The notes beneath the pieces were generated by a model. That model did not search any database. It was not told where the DNA came from and saw only the letters and a list, made by a program, of their open reading frames with translations. Both the position numbers and the translations under genes were made by a program. A stretch of 64,000 nucleotides of DNA, taken from contig NC_081412.1 in the NCBI RefSeq assembly GCF_030272615.1, positions 342,237,870 to 342,301,869 of the forward strand, written 5' to 3'. Within the stretch, counting starts at the first letter, position 1. Every line of letters starts with the position of its first letter. This stretch comes from Cryptomeria japonica. Its lineage: Eukaryota > Streptophyta > Pinopsida > Cupressales > Cupressaceae. Positions 1 to 11,990 of this stretch are shown one piece after another.

Positions 1-359
1 TGTTAAAACGGGTCATATGGGGTCCTAAGGGCTCACACATGTGTTAGAACATCATATGACCCCTTAGGACACCATATTGTCCTAAGGGGCCATGTGGTGT
101 ACTAGGATGTTAAAAGGGGTCATATGGTATCGTTAAGGGTCATATGGGGTCCTAAGGGCCCATACATGTGCTAGAACACCATATGACCCCTTAGGACACC
201 ATATGGACATCATACAGTCCTAAGGGGTCATTGGTGTCCCGAGGGGACATATGGTTTCCTAAGGGGTCATATTGTGTTGTTAGGGGTCATATGGGGTCCT
301 AAGGGCCCACACATGTGTTAGAACACCATATGACCCCTTAGGACACCATATGACCCATT
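1..359. repeat. Imperfect direct and inverted repeats (GGTCATATG/CCTAAGGGG family)
   Basis: Modules such as GGTCATATGGGGTCCTAAGG recur near 12, 137 and 286. Their reverse complements (ACCATATGACCCCTTAGGAC) lie between them near 170 and 325, so the block can form long hairpins. The same family resumes at 844-915, on the far side of the solo LTR. Copy spacing is about 125-150 bp. There is no coding potential and the family is not identified. Confidence 0.75.
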
Positions 360-364
360 AGGAC

Positions 365-838
365 TGTTGGTGTAATTAACTATTCATGTTGGATATTATT
401 ACACCTTACTTAATTTTACTTAGGTACGTGCATTTCATAGTAGTTTTGGTATGAGACACTTGGGTGTTTGTGCCACATTGGGATAGTGTGTGTAGGAGAA
501 TTTCCACCTTTTGTGGTCTTATCTTGTTGTTACATTCCACCTTCGGTGGGTGATCCACCTCATGTGGAATATTATATTGTTTCTCCTACCTACCACACCT
601 ATTTCCTACCTACCATTGTTTCTTATTGAGCCACATGTCATGTTTGTGTGCTCACATATCCATATAACCTTCCTTGCCTATATAAGTAGACTCATATTCA
701 TTGTATGTAATGAACGAACGATTGATGATCTAGTTGATCAGTATTTTCATCTTGATAGAATACAGTTTATTTCTATCATCCATTTTTTTCTCTATATTTT
801 ACTTTTCATTGAGCTCTTGATCTTGTAAAAATATCACA
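365..838 (+). mobile_element. Solo LTR, 474 bp, with AGGAC target-site duplication
   Basis: The segment begins TGTTGGTGTAATTAAC and ends AATATCACA, the TG..CA form of an LTR. AGGAC is repeated exactly at 360-364 and 839-843. A TATA-box-like TATATAAG lies at 679-686, about 155 bp before the end, as expected for an LTR promoter. No second LTR or internal domain is nearby, so it is best read as a solo LTR left by LTR-LTR recombination. It sits inside the palindromic repeat family that flanks it. The superfamily is uncertain; length and TATA position suit Ty1/copia. Open reading frames here are incidental. Confidence 0.85.
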
Positions 839-915
839 AGGACATCATATTGGCCTAAGGGGTCATATGGTGTCATAAGGGGTCATGTCGTGTACTAGGA
901 TGTTAAAAGGGGTCA

Positions 916-935
916 TGTCTCTCTCTCTCCCTTCC

Positions 936-1030
<95 letters not shown>
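916..1030. repeat. (CT)n microsatellite bounded by C-runs
   Basis: A nearly pure CT/GA dinucleotide tract occupies roughly 950-1027, with C homopolymers at both ends. The RERERE and LSLSLS reading frames on both strands are products of the repeat and are not genes. Confidence 0.97.
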
Positions 1031-1390
1031 CCCCCCTATCTCTCTTACTTTTCCTATATGTAAAGAAATTGCATATCGAATATATCTGATATCCAATTTC
1101 TCTACATTTGGGCACTAATAGAAATTTTGGTGAACATATAAAAAATATGTCTAGGTATCGGATATCCAATTCAAATTGGATATCTGATATGTGGACCATA
1201 CAAAATAGGAGTGTGGTATGTTTTCTGCATTCTAATAGTCCCTAAATTCATGTTATAGGGGACAAACATGGGTTTTCAGACATACAGTGATAAAATTCAT
1301 CTTTTCTGAGATTCTTCTAGACAAATTTGTCATTGGCAATCGTTTTGGAGCGTCTTTGTAGAGGTATAGTGGGGAGTAGCAATCGTTGAA
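1031..1390. other. Non-coding stretch with a perfect short hairpin
   Basis: No gene is visible. At 1161-1184 GATATCCAATT is followed by a 2-base loop and its exact reverse complement. GGATATC-type motifs recur near 56100 and 60075. The stretch leads into the first codons of the DDE-like transposase relic. Confidence 0.6.
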
Positions 1391-3403
1391 AGCATAAACG
1401 TAAAAGAAAACTTTCAAATGAGCAAATTGAAGAATATAAATAAAGAGATAGAGAAGGTCATAGGAGGAGAAGACAAGGTATGTCAAATACAAGTGAAGCC
1501 TTTGCAAATGTTACTTCAAGTGAAGAGGAAATTGAATTTGAAAATGTTGAGCAAATTATTGAAAATGAAAATGAAAATGTAGAACATGATATTCAAATTG
1601 GGAATAAAAATGTTCAACATGATATTGAATTTAGTAATGAAAATGTGGGAATTGACAATGAAGGTGAAAATTTGGGTATTGACATTGAAGGTGAAAATTT
1701 GGGAGTTGACATTGGAGGTGAAAATTTGGGAAATTTTGACATTGAAGGTGGAATTGTTCAACCAAGTGAACATTATGTAACACCAAATTACATGAGAAAT
1801 GAAGACCCTCTCATGGATGAAAGAGAACTTCCAAATTCAAGACCTTCAATAACCCCCAAAATGGTTACTTGAAATTGATGAGAACATTATTGACAATCTT
1901 GAAGGAAAGAGGTCAACGTGAACCATTCGATTGTGGGCAACACAACTTTTTCAGACAATATTTTAGCAATAAGAGATTGAATGAGCAATGCCAACTTTTT
2001 GTTCAATTATTAAAGATGAAAAAGATGAGACCATTGCTAGCCAATTTAAGATTCATATGAACAAGAAGATGGAGAAAAATTCTACTATTATCAAAAATAT
2101 TTTTAATTCTCTGAATTCTATTGGAAAGAATAGCAAGGAAAAAGATAAGAGAGACACTTGAAGAGTAATTACAACCTCCTTAGTAAGCCATCATTTGAGT
2201 AAGGCTCACTTTACGAAACAAATTTGTGTTGATTTGAACATAAATCATAAAAATTTGGATAGAGCACTTGCAAGAAGAGAAAGACTCGATGATCCTCTTC
2301 AAGATGATACATGGGCTTTTGGTGGGAGGCTTCCACGTGTTGATAAGAAGTTGACCGACAATATGAAGGAGGAAATTAAACAATTTTGGCACTCTAATTA
2401 TAGAGTATCACCCAATGTAAAGGATGTTTTTAAGTTAAGAATTGGCAATTGAGACTGCACACCACATCCTAAATATTTCTTGGAAACAAGCCAAACAATG
2501 TTGTACAAAACAATTTGTGAAACACATCCAACTTTACAAATATCGCAAAGGGCCTTTGAATATTTGAAGCCATTTTATTGTGTACCTCTTCAGATTCATA
2601 ATACTTGTTGTTGCAAGTACCATGTGGGGTTTTCAATGTACCATGAATTTTTTATGCTATATTCATTCTACATTGCATACTAATGATATGTTGTAGGAGT
2701 GCGGTGCAATGCAATTTCTGAGATCATCAAGAGACTTGCTAGATCTATTTTTATGTCCTAGAGATGATGGATGCTTTTTCTATAAAAATAATTGTTTAAA
2801 TGAGAAGCGCTCACAATATGGTGGCTTGTCAAAGTTTGTTTCTTGTTTTCATGAGGGCAGCAAACACGGGTTTGGAAAGAATATTGTTGAAAAAAAAGAT
2901 GAGACAATGAAATATACTTTGAAGAGTCGAGGTGAAGGTTCTAGATGCGAGTTGGTCTCCAGAGAAGTCAATGTTGATATGAGTTGGTCTACAGGCATAC
3001 CCATAGGTCTCAATGGTTGGATCAATAGTTTAGGATGTCTAAGGACTCTTTCCCAATTGGCACTATTATATTGTTCGTCGATTTTACAAAAAACTATACA
3101 TTGCAACCACAAAATGAGGTACAGGCTCAGTATTACAATTCAATTCAGATTGTTATTTTTGTTCACATAACAACATATAGACATGCCCCTAATAGTATAG
3201 AAGAGGACAGGAAGATAATCAGGGAGTATCATTTTTATATGAGTGATGATAGATCTCACTCTTGCGAGTATGTGCAACATTGTTTTGATAAAAATTTTGA
3301 GTTCTTGCAGGAGAAAGGTATTGCAATAGACCAACATCTCATATGGTCAGATAACTGCATGGGTCAATTCAGGAATGCTCGTACATTTTATTGGTTGAGT
3401 AGA
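1391..3403 (+). pseudogene. DDE-type transposase-like relic, N-terminal two thirds
   Basis: A broken plus-strand reading frame has the features of a plant DDE-like transposase-type protein. A basic start (near 1391-1480) is followed by an acidic Asn/Glu-rich repeat (1520-1760), then a DNA-binding-like part with a CCCKYH motif near 2608-2625. The catalytic-like core has VDF-x-x-NY (about 3080-3097), an SDDRSHSCEYVQHC segment (about 3243-3285) and WSDN-x-x-GQF (about 3345-3373). Fragments lie in different frames at 1480-1872, 2195-2452, 2480-2640, 2709-3000 and 3035-3403, so it is a pseudogene. Coding stops abruptly at 3403, where the L2 LTR starts, and resumes at 49855. I know this conserved layout from plant hypothetical proteins but cannot assign a transposon superfamily. 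D, D and E roles are inferred from position only. Confidence 0.7.
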
Positions 3404-3466
3404 TGTAGCATCCTAAAATTGCACCCTTTTCAATTTTGACCACATTTAGGCCCAGAGAAAACTTTA

Positions 3467-4110
3467 GTGGTGACTAACCGCCAATTGGTAAATATTTTGT
3501 CTTGGGCATTTCAAAAATGGCGAATAAGTTGGACCAATCTAGGTGGCCAGATTGCCCCAACTTTATAAATTTCTGGTCAAATGCATTTCAATTCACCTTT
3601 ATTTTTATTAATTTTTTGTAACATTTAAATATTTTGCCAATAGAGTCTACATTATCACAACGATCTTTTTAATATTTTCACCTAAATTTTTGAAAGTGTG
3701 TATCAGTACATCGATGTAATTAGCCAATAGCCATCAATAGTTCAATTTGCATGAGGACCCAATTCGCTTGACATTTTCTGGAAGAGTGTCTTAATTCTCC
3801 CCAATATTTGCCAATACCATTAATCATTCAATGTTGGGGGAGGATTGATTTTGCCAATTTTATTATAAGTCCATCCCAATGGACGGTCCATAATCGCCTA
3901 TTAAATTACAACGTATATGTTTTGTCGATGTTTCATTCGCTCAATGTTTCCATAAGACGTGTTAGAATTAAGTGGGATTTGCCAAATTTGTGGTATACCA
4001 TTTAAAATTCCCTCAATATTCGCCAAATATGGATTGGTATAAGATTGTATGAAAGTTCAAATTTTTATTTACACAATTTGGTCGGTTCAGATCTCTCAAT
4101 TTAGATCAAT
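3467..4110. repeat. Left subterminal region of hAT with recurring GCCAA motifs
   Basis: Motifs such as CGCCAATTGG, TTTGCCAATA, TTAGCCAATAG, TTTGCCAATACC, TTTGCCAATTT and ATTCGCCAAATA recur about a dozen times in both orientations. Subterminal repeats in hAT elements are usually transposase binding sites; that role is inferred here. No gene is present. Confidence 0.55.
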
Positions 4111-4350
4111 AGCCAAGTTACAGACATGAACAACCATTGTTGCATTGTCGTCTACTAGTGCTTTGTGCTACTCTTTGAGAATCTAAAGGTAAGTGATCAT
4201 TTCTTTGAAGTGTTAAAATATTGTTCATCTTGATCTATTAGCAACTTTTATATCATTCTTATTGAGTAGGAAGACCTCATACATCTAGATTTTAGGCCCT
4301 AGGGGCAATGAATCTTATAGTCTATTTTTGCTTCTTAAAGAAGTAAATAG

Positions 4351-7054
4351 TTGTTTTCACTTGCAGCCTTTATTTTGTTGGAGATGTCAAATAGGAAGAA
4401 GGGTAAGACTCTTGAATATGGTGAAGGCCAAGAGAGGGCAGCAAAACACAAAACCTTAAATTTGTACATTAGCAATGTTTGTGGTAAAAAAGATGATCAT
4501 GAAGGTACATCGTTAGAACTACCACGTTCACAACTTACACCAAATATTGAAGAAGGTGGTGAATGTGATATCTCATATGACAAAGAAGAATAAGATCTGG
4601 TACATACCTAGGGTAGAGGGAATGTGATAATCGACCTAGTTGACAATGTCGTAGATGATGATGATACAAAAAAGGGGAAAAGAAAATCCAAATAAAAACC
4701 GGGTCGGGAATGGGATATGGCGAGGCATTTTCAAATTGATTGGGTGTCAAAATATCCAGTAATTGAACCAGTAGAGAATCCAAACAAAGGTGACCCTCCA
4801 ATATAATGTAGGTGTAAGATTTTTAGTTGGAAATATAAAAAGGATAAGAGGTTGTAGCTAAAGCTTGATACCATTGAAAAGCATATCAGAAAAGTTTACA
4901 AAAAGCAAATAATAGATGGAATTGAAAAATCAGTGATAAGATGAAAAACAAAGGAGAAATGTCAGTATGTTAAGTGTGCCAAGGAATATGGTGTGCATTT
5001 GAAAAGGCAAGCAAAGCTCACTGAATCTTGAGGTTCTCTTGAAGTTGTTTTTGGAAAGGAAATGGCAGACTCACAACTGGGAAAAATTATTCAGTTAAGT
5101 GTTGTTTTTAATATTTTGACCAGAGGGCGTCCTATGACAGACTACCCAGAAATTTGTACTTTATTATCCTTTTTGGGAGTTCCAAACTTTCCTAATAGTC
5201 ACTGGTCAGTAAATAGTGGTTGGGAATGGGCTAGTTGTCATGTTGAGGTTGAAAAACAAGATATAAAGGAAATAATTAGATAGTCAAAATTTATTGCATT
5301 GTCTTTGGATGAAATTACAAAAATAGATAATATGTCTTGGGTATGTATGCATGTTTATACCATAAAGAATCATGTCCGCCAACCTCATTTACCATGTGTT
5401 TCTAAATTGAAGGAGAGTGTGACAATGGAAACTCAGTTTCAACAAGTTAAGAATTCATTAATTGAATATGGAGGTATGGATGACTTGACAATTGCAAAAA
5501 AGTTGGTATGTGTAAGAGTTGATGGAGATTCAGTAATGCAAGGTCTTAAGAATGGTCTTTGCATAAAGCTAAAAACTTCTTGTTCACCCTACATGAATGT
5601 TATTCACTACATGGCCCACACAATGAATCTAGCTTTTAAAATTGTAAGCAAGTATCCTGTAGTAACAAATGTTGAAGATTTAATTAGAGAGATCTACTCA
5701 TACTTCTGTCGAAGTCCCAAACGGTGTTTGGAATTTTAAAATTTTTCTGATGGAATAACTGATGGGAACAAGCTTCTGAAGGATGTCAATGCTAGATGGA
5801 TATCCTTGCATGGTCTAGCACATTGAGTTTATTCAGAATATCAATCCTTAATTGGAGTAATGTACGAACATCACCACATAATAGACAAAGCTCCTGACTT
5901 GCTTCGTAAGTTATGTGATATAGAGACAATCCTTTCTTTTAGTAGGTCTTCTCCCCATGCTAGAGTAAATGAACCATCTTGTGAAAAAATCCCAAGAAAG
6001 AGCTATGTATATTATTGAATATGCTAAGCTACGTAAAATGACATGCATGACCCTCGATAATCTCTATCAATCGAAACAAAAATTTATTGATTTAAAATTT
6101 GCTAGCTAGCAGACATTGATAGATTTGAACAATCCTAACAATTCTTTTCAGTTTAATGCAAATAGGGAGTTATGTGTCAATGTACGTGGATTTGAGATAC
6201 CAATGCACCACCTTTCCATGATCACGGAACCAGGAAAGTGCTCTAAGAAGCAAGAAGTAAGTGTCAGAAGGGAAGATTTTAGTAAGATTGTTGATTCTCT
6301 GACTGCTAGTCTGAAGAAAATCACCTCTTGTGTTTCCTTATAAATTAGAAAATGATTCCCTCGTGATGATTTACTTGAAGCCATGTCTATTGTGTTTCCT
6401 CAATATTGGGAACTCAACAATCCAGTTGATTTTCGTCATAGCATAATAACTTTGATAAACCATTTTTGCAAATTTGTAGAAATCAATGGACAAACTATAG
6501 AAGGAATTTTAAATGAAACATTTCTTAGAGAGCAATCAACCCGTTTTGCATTAAATATGAGGCATCATTTTGATGAATCAAAAAAAGTGGAGAACCCCTT
6601 GGAAGAGAGATCAATAACAAAGGTTTGGACAAAGATAAGTCAAAGTGTACAATTGGTTGATTCAATATTAGAGTATCTCAAACTTGTTGATTTATGTCAA
6701 AACATGATATTGGGTTCGGTGGAGGATGAGAGAGCTTTCAGTGCTTTGAGGTTCTTGAAATTAAAGTTGAGGAACAAACTTGACAATAATTTGGAATATT
6801 TCTTGCGGTTTTATACATCGAGGTATAATGTCCGAAGTTTTCCTTATGAAAGGGCACTGGGAATCTGGAAGTCCAAAACCAAAAGAAGAGGGTTGGGCAA
6901 CACTTCAAACCAAGGTGGGACAACTAACAGTGATAGAATGAATTCCAGTTGCAGTGACATGTGTAGTACTAGTTTTGAGATGTACTCAAGAGAAGGTATG
7001 CAGATTGAAGAAAACACAGACAATAATCAAGGAAGCTCTCAATTTGATGATTAG
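4351..7054 (+). pseudogene. hAT-family transposase relic
   Basis: Successive plus-strand fragments form one decayed hAT transposase. A basic N-terminal part is at about 4387-4593 and a BED-finger-like region at about 4720-5030 (a CRC near 4810 and a later C..C pair, broken by stops). The middle catalytic region (5062-5830) contains a LSLDEITK segment near 5301 and an HYMAHTMNLAFK segment near 5606. The C-terminal part (6383-7054) has the hAT dimerisation signature, VEDERAFSALRFLKLKLRN at about 6719-6775. Multiple stops and frameshifts break it, for example the TAG at 5281. The last 223 codons (6383-7054) are open and best preserved. Its position just inside the left inverted repeat makes it that element's transposase. 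The end of the protein is Ser/Asn/Gln-rich. Confidence 0.85.
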
Positions 7055-7903
7055 GATGATGAGATGATTTGGCAAATTTAGCACTAGCAGTTATTAGGTA
7101 TTTATTAAAAATTTTGTTGCATATTGCATAATGTATTTCATCTGTCACATTACAAAATCCTAATTGTGCTTGATGATATTTTATGTTTCTATCAATGTCA
7201 TTTAATTTGATATGTAATTGCATTTTTAAAATTTCTATTTACAAGTTAATAAATTAACGTACTACTATTTTTCAGTGTTCAAGAATAAGGTTGTATTAGT
7301 ATTTATTTATTTGATAATTTTGATTCAACATTCAAGTATCAAAAAAGTGTAGTGTTACATTAGTAATTACATCATGATCATGGAGACAGTTAATTGCATT
7401 AGTATCAAAAAATATGATTAATATTTGATATTGACCATAGCATGAGATGAATGTTCCCAGTTACAACTTACTACTTGTTCTCTAAATAGAATCCATTTGA
7501 ATAGAGTAAGAAATTTTAATCTTCTACTTTAGAAGAAGCTAAAAGCCATTCAAACTCAATAACACAGTGTAGACATATGAACCTCAACCAAAAAATCCTC
7601 AATTTCATTGATTCATATAAGATTTTGGATAACAACCATGGTCGTTTTGTATATTATTCACCCTTGGTGAATTAGTATATTTGCTTCTATTGGACTTTTG
7701 TAGTATATGTAGAAGTTGAAGAAGGAGAGGGAAAAACAAGGCCTTGATTATCCTCTTATAGAAAAATTGAGGATGCAACAAGCTTCGGGCCTTTTACAAT
7801 ATCAAAATTTGAAAACTAAGGAAAAGAGAGGAAAAGGGATCAGAAGTGATCAAATCAAAACTAGAAGAAACATAGAAAAGAGAGAATAAAGGATTATAAA
7901 TCT
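7055..7903. other. AT-rich non-coding stretch after the hAT transposase
   Basis: Presumably the 3' untranslated part of the hAT element followed by older filler. I see no long reading frame, LTR pair or tandem array. The boundary between hAT sequence and the next insertion could not be placed. Confidence 0.5.
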
Positions 7904-10090
7904 TCATTGTTTGAGGTGATGAAGGGCCTTTAGATGTTTCTGATAGTTGTCATCTTCAATTTCTGGCTTGATCACCTCTATTATGGTCATACCACTGTTG
8001 AACCTTGAGAGTGCATCCAAGTAGGATTCTAACTTCTTAATGAACTTTGTATCATCTAATGTTATATCTGGCAACATCTGATCTTGAATTGTTTTGATAT
8101 CAGCCTTCCAATCCACTTTGGATCTCAGGACCTTTTCTCCTTTTGTTCTACTTCTTTCTCTATCAAATAGAGTAGGCATGAGGTTGGCGACAAAACACTA
8201 AAAGCCTCTGAGTTCACCACTAATTTTATGTGTATACATCCTTTGAATAATAAAGAGCTGCTTCAACATCTCAAACCTGGTTTTAAAACTTTCAATCATG
8301 TCATGTAAGAAACTTGGGAGAGGCTTAATCAATGAAATCTCCAACACTTCAATTGTCTTACTCATATGAGATAATGAACATGACATGAAATGTTGCCATC
8401 TCAAATGTTTTTGAAAAAAACCTCAACTCCCTATTCTCATCCCATGTTGCATCAGCATGGTCCAAAATTTCATTGATCTTTGATTCCAATAGTGATTTTG
8501 CCATGTCTATCTTTATTCTTCTCTCCATCTGCAAAGCATCCATCTTTAGCACATCCATCTTTAGTGCATCCATTTCATTTCTCAAACTGACTATCTCCAA
8601 TCTAGCTTGAGATAGATCATTCCTTAATCCCATATCTTCATCAGATGTATGCTCAATCCTACCCAGAGGTGTGTATGTTGGTCCTACTCTCAACTATTCT
8701 TCCAAAGCAGTCACCTTCTCTCTCAAAATTGTGACTTCTTCGTTTGTCTTCAAAGCCACCTTATGAGTAAATTTAACCATATTTAGATTGAGGCATGTTT
8801 CCTCTGTAATGGAAGTGTCAGCCACTCTTTTGACTAATAGACCCTCAAATAATTGATCATCTTCATAGCTCATACTAGGCCTTTTTGTCTCTATGAAGAC
8901 ACCAAATAACTAGTTGATCAAGATGATCATCAAATAGTTCTCCTGAAAGTACTTCCTCTCTGCACTAGATCCATTGATTCTAGATATATGTCATGTCTCC
9001 TTTTTAAATCATCAAAAACAATAGCAGAAGAGATGTCCCATCCTTCCAAAAGGAGTACCTCGCTCCTCTTTACAATTTGCCTTCCTATCTCTAGGGTCGT
9101 AGCAGCAAATTGTTCCTTTGCAGCTCTTAGGACTTCATCTTTCTTCATTCCCCAAATTATCAAAGTTAATACCTCTTCTCTTTTCCATTTCATGTGTCAA
9201 AATTATTATAACAAAATGCTTTAATTCCCTATGAAATCATCATCGCTCATGAATTGTTCACAAGAATTCAATCTCACATCTTCACTGAGATCTCCCCCAA
9301 GTTTAAAAGCATCAAGAGCCCACTCCTTGGGAGGATTTTGAATGGTAAACCCTATCCTTATATCAAATCTACAAGGAGGTAAGGGCTCATCCCCTTGGAA
9401 TGCAAAACCTTGATATTACTGGAAAGGGATTTCTCTTCCCGGAGACAATACATGCAAGGAGTGACAGCCCTAGGAATCTGTAGCATAGACTTGATATAAA
9501 GCATAGTATGTATCCAAAAAGTAATTGATAAATAGGTCTCTACTATAAGGGGTGGTTTTCTTTGATGTCAAATTTATATCATCTCCCTTTATGTTTAGAG
9601 GCTTGAATGCTGCCAATCTTGTTCTATACAAGAGATCATTTTTCTTATACTCCATATCTAGCTCTTGGGGATCAATAACCCAATTTATGTTAGGGTTGAG
9701 CATAAACACTTCATTGATAACATCTCTAGTGATCTTTGTTAACCTGCCACCTTCATTGGACACTCTCTCTAGTAACAGGCTCGTAATTTACAGCAATTGC
9801 AACAATCAATTTAGTATTCACATACACATTTAGCACCATAAGTTTTGCCAGATTGCAATTCCATATGTTGGACACTTGAATTCTCTCCTTCTTCTTGTTG
9901 TAACCTCTCCTCCAGAGACTAAAACCTAATGGTGGAATCAACGCATCCCTGATTCCAGCAGAGTGATCAATGATGAATTCATTTGGTTGGGACCCAAGCT
10001 TGGATCTCTTTTGTGTCTCCGGTGATCCAAGGAGCTATGCAATTATTTCTTCAAAGAACTTTCTCTTCCCCAAATCAGAAGACTCTGCCA
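7904..10090 (-). pseudogene. Unidentified minus-strand coding relic
   Basis: Reading leftward from an ATG at 10088-10090, an initial segment starting MAESSDLGKRKFFEEI runs with one in-frame stop to about 9753. It shifts frame into 9763-9470 (a segment with LTKITRDVINEVF, then PYSRDLFINYFLDTYYALY), passes through 9450-9240, then 9193-8930, 8693-8358, 8404-8198 and 8179-7904. The 8693-8400 part is heptad-like (repeated DALKMD and LQMERRIK-type runs) and likely coiled coil. Fragments follow one another in order with stops and shifts between them, so this is one old gene about 2.2 kb long. I do not recognise the family; there are no reverse transcriptase, integrase or known transposase motifs. 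It lies inside the hAT interval, so it is probably cargo or another mobile element. Confidence 0.5.
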
Positions 10091-10340
10091 TTCTTAGGGT
10101 TAGGGTACTAGAAAATAATAGAAATGAAAAGCTTATATAATTTGGCTCCAATTAAATCCTATGACATTAAGACAACAATGAGCATTGACAATTTGGAAAT
10201 ATGCAAAGAAGGTTAAAATCTAGTAGGAGTGTAATGAAAGTGCAGACAACAATTGCTTCTTAGAAACACTCATCTTTAATTATGATAGAAAAAATCACAA
10301 AACAATTCTCATATGCAGAGCACTATAAATACAAATTAGC

Positions 10341-10402
10341 TGCAAGCCTCCTACATGGGAGGTCTGAAGTTCAAATCTCAAAAAACATTGTTCAATAAAA
10401 AA
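10341..10402 (+). mobile_element. 5'-truncated tRNA-derived SINE
   Basis: A 62-bp insert contains a tRNA-like pol III B-box segment (GAAGTTCAAATCTC) and an A-rich tail. It is flanked by AATACAAATTAGC (10328-10340) and AATACGAATTAGC (10403-10415), a 13-bp duplication with one mismatch. Only the B-box half of the tRNA-like head remains, consistent with 5' truncation during target-primed insertion. Confidence 0.65.
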
Positions 10403-10544
10403 AATACGAATTAGCAGGAGATTAGTGTTAATATAGCAGAGAAAGTCAGATCATAATGGGAAAAATGGATTAATTAAATGCGGTCACGTATGCAAGTGTG
10501 ATGGTTAATTAGCATCGGAAGCAAGCACATAGTAGATTTGATAT

Positions 10545-11050
10545 TTTTTATTTCACCGTTACCAACTCGGCATTGCAGAGTTAGATTAGTTTGCACCTTT
10601 TCCCAATCGCGCAATCGCACGACGATCTCAGTCATAGATCTCCTATGAAAGTGTCTCTCTTTGTCACACTTAGAAAATGGGAGTGTTTCTTAGCTATCCA
10701 TATGCCCTTGTCTTATTGGTCAAGACATTTACCGTTAGCCTTTACGGGTACCTAATGCCATATCTGCAGTGGCATTGCGGAATTAGACTTTGGATGCATC
10801 TTTGATTAGTTACGTAGTCACGCAATTACTTTTGGTCATTGATCTTTGCCAAACTATTTGCTTAGTAAACTACAAAGGATGCGACCTTGTCAGACCCACC
10901 TTTCCACCATGTCAATGACCACATATATGCATAACGAGCTTGAGTGGGTCCCATCTGCCATGTAAGCGACGGGGTTGTAGAGTTAACATTTGAAAGCCCA
11001 TTAATCTAATCATGCAATTGCATGCAAACACTAGTCGTGGATCTGATCAA
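10545..11050 (+). repeat. Left member of an inverted pair of subrepeat arrays
   Basis: Two to three imperfect units of about 195 bp start GGCATTGCAGAGTTAG (10569), GGCATTGCGGAATTAG (about 10781) and a partial one near 10975. Each carries segments like CAATCGCGCAATCGCAC and TCATTGATCT. The reverse complement of 23215-23558 shows the same two units in the same order. An A/T run (TATTTTTTATTT) borders the array on the outside at both places. This looks like a long, internally repetitive terminal inverted repeat. Confidence 0.6.
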
Positions 11051-11349
11051 AGATGAAGGACAATTAAACAAAAAAGGAAAGAGGGGTGAACCGAATGGAT
11101 AACACAAAGGGTTGGTCATACGATGACATAATGGGCCTCAATGGATAACTTAAGACACCATAAATCGACTATCAAGGGTCACCGCTGAAATAGATTGAAA
11201 AGAGAATGCACTGTCACTACGACCTGGGGTTTAGGGTTTTATCCTTAAACATTTTAAAACACAGAAGATAAACCCTAAACCATATGAAAAAAAAATTCAA
11301 AAACATCCCAACACTAAGGTTTTCCTTCCACTCTGATTTAGATCTAAGG

Positions 11350-11990
11350 ACCTTTCCAGAATTAAAACAGAGATACAACAAAGTTAATTCAAGCCATGAC
11401 AATTGAAAAAATATTAATAGAATCATAAGATAGAGATAAAACAAAGTTAATTCAAGCCACGGCAAAACATTCATAGAACCATAAAAAAAAAGATAAAACA
11501 AAGTTAATTCAAGCTACGATAAATTACAATATTCTTGGAATTACAAACAAAGTAAATCAGAAAGCTTGAATGTATTTGGGAATACAAATTATACAATACA
11601 TTTTATGAAATCATTGTATGAGCTTCTAGAACTACAATACATATTTATTATTTTCAATTACAATTACAATATTAAAATATTCTTGGAATCACAAACCCTC
11701 ACATATTACAATATTCTTGGAATTACAAACAAAGTAAATAAGAAAGCCTGGCTGTATTTGGGAATAAAAATTATACAATACATATTATAAAATCATTGTA
11801 TGAGCTTTTGGAATTACAATACATATTTATTATTTTCAATTAAAATTACAATATTACAATATTATTGGAATCACAAACCCTCACATATTACAATATTCTT
11901 GGAATACAAACAAAGTAAATCAGAAAGCATGAATGTATTTGGGAATACAAATTATACAATACATATTATGAAATCGTTGTATGAGCTTTT
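11350..11990. repeat. Two adjacent short tandem arrays
   Basis: ACAAAGTTAATTCAAGCCA recurs at about 11377, 11441 and 11500. It is followed by three copies of a roughly 180-bp unit beginning TTACAATATTCTTGGAAT at about 11527, 11706 and 11889. Each long unit contains GAATGTATTTGGGAATAC-like and CATTGTATGAGCTT segments. The array abuts the 3' end of the minus-strand relic that follows. Confidence 0.75.

Noticed and set aside
863-1199. Long Arg-Glu and Leu-Ser reading frames on both strands
   Set aside because: They are translations of the CT microsatellite.
10083-10110. TTAGGGTTAGGG as interstitial telomere repeat
   Set aside because: Only two units and not the plant TTTAGGG form; it lies just upstream of a start codon.
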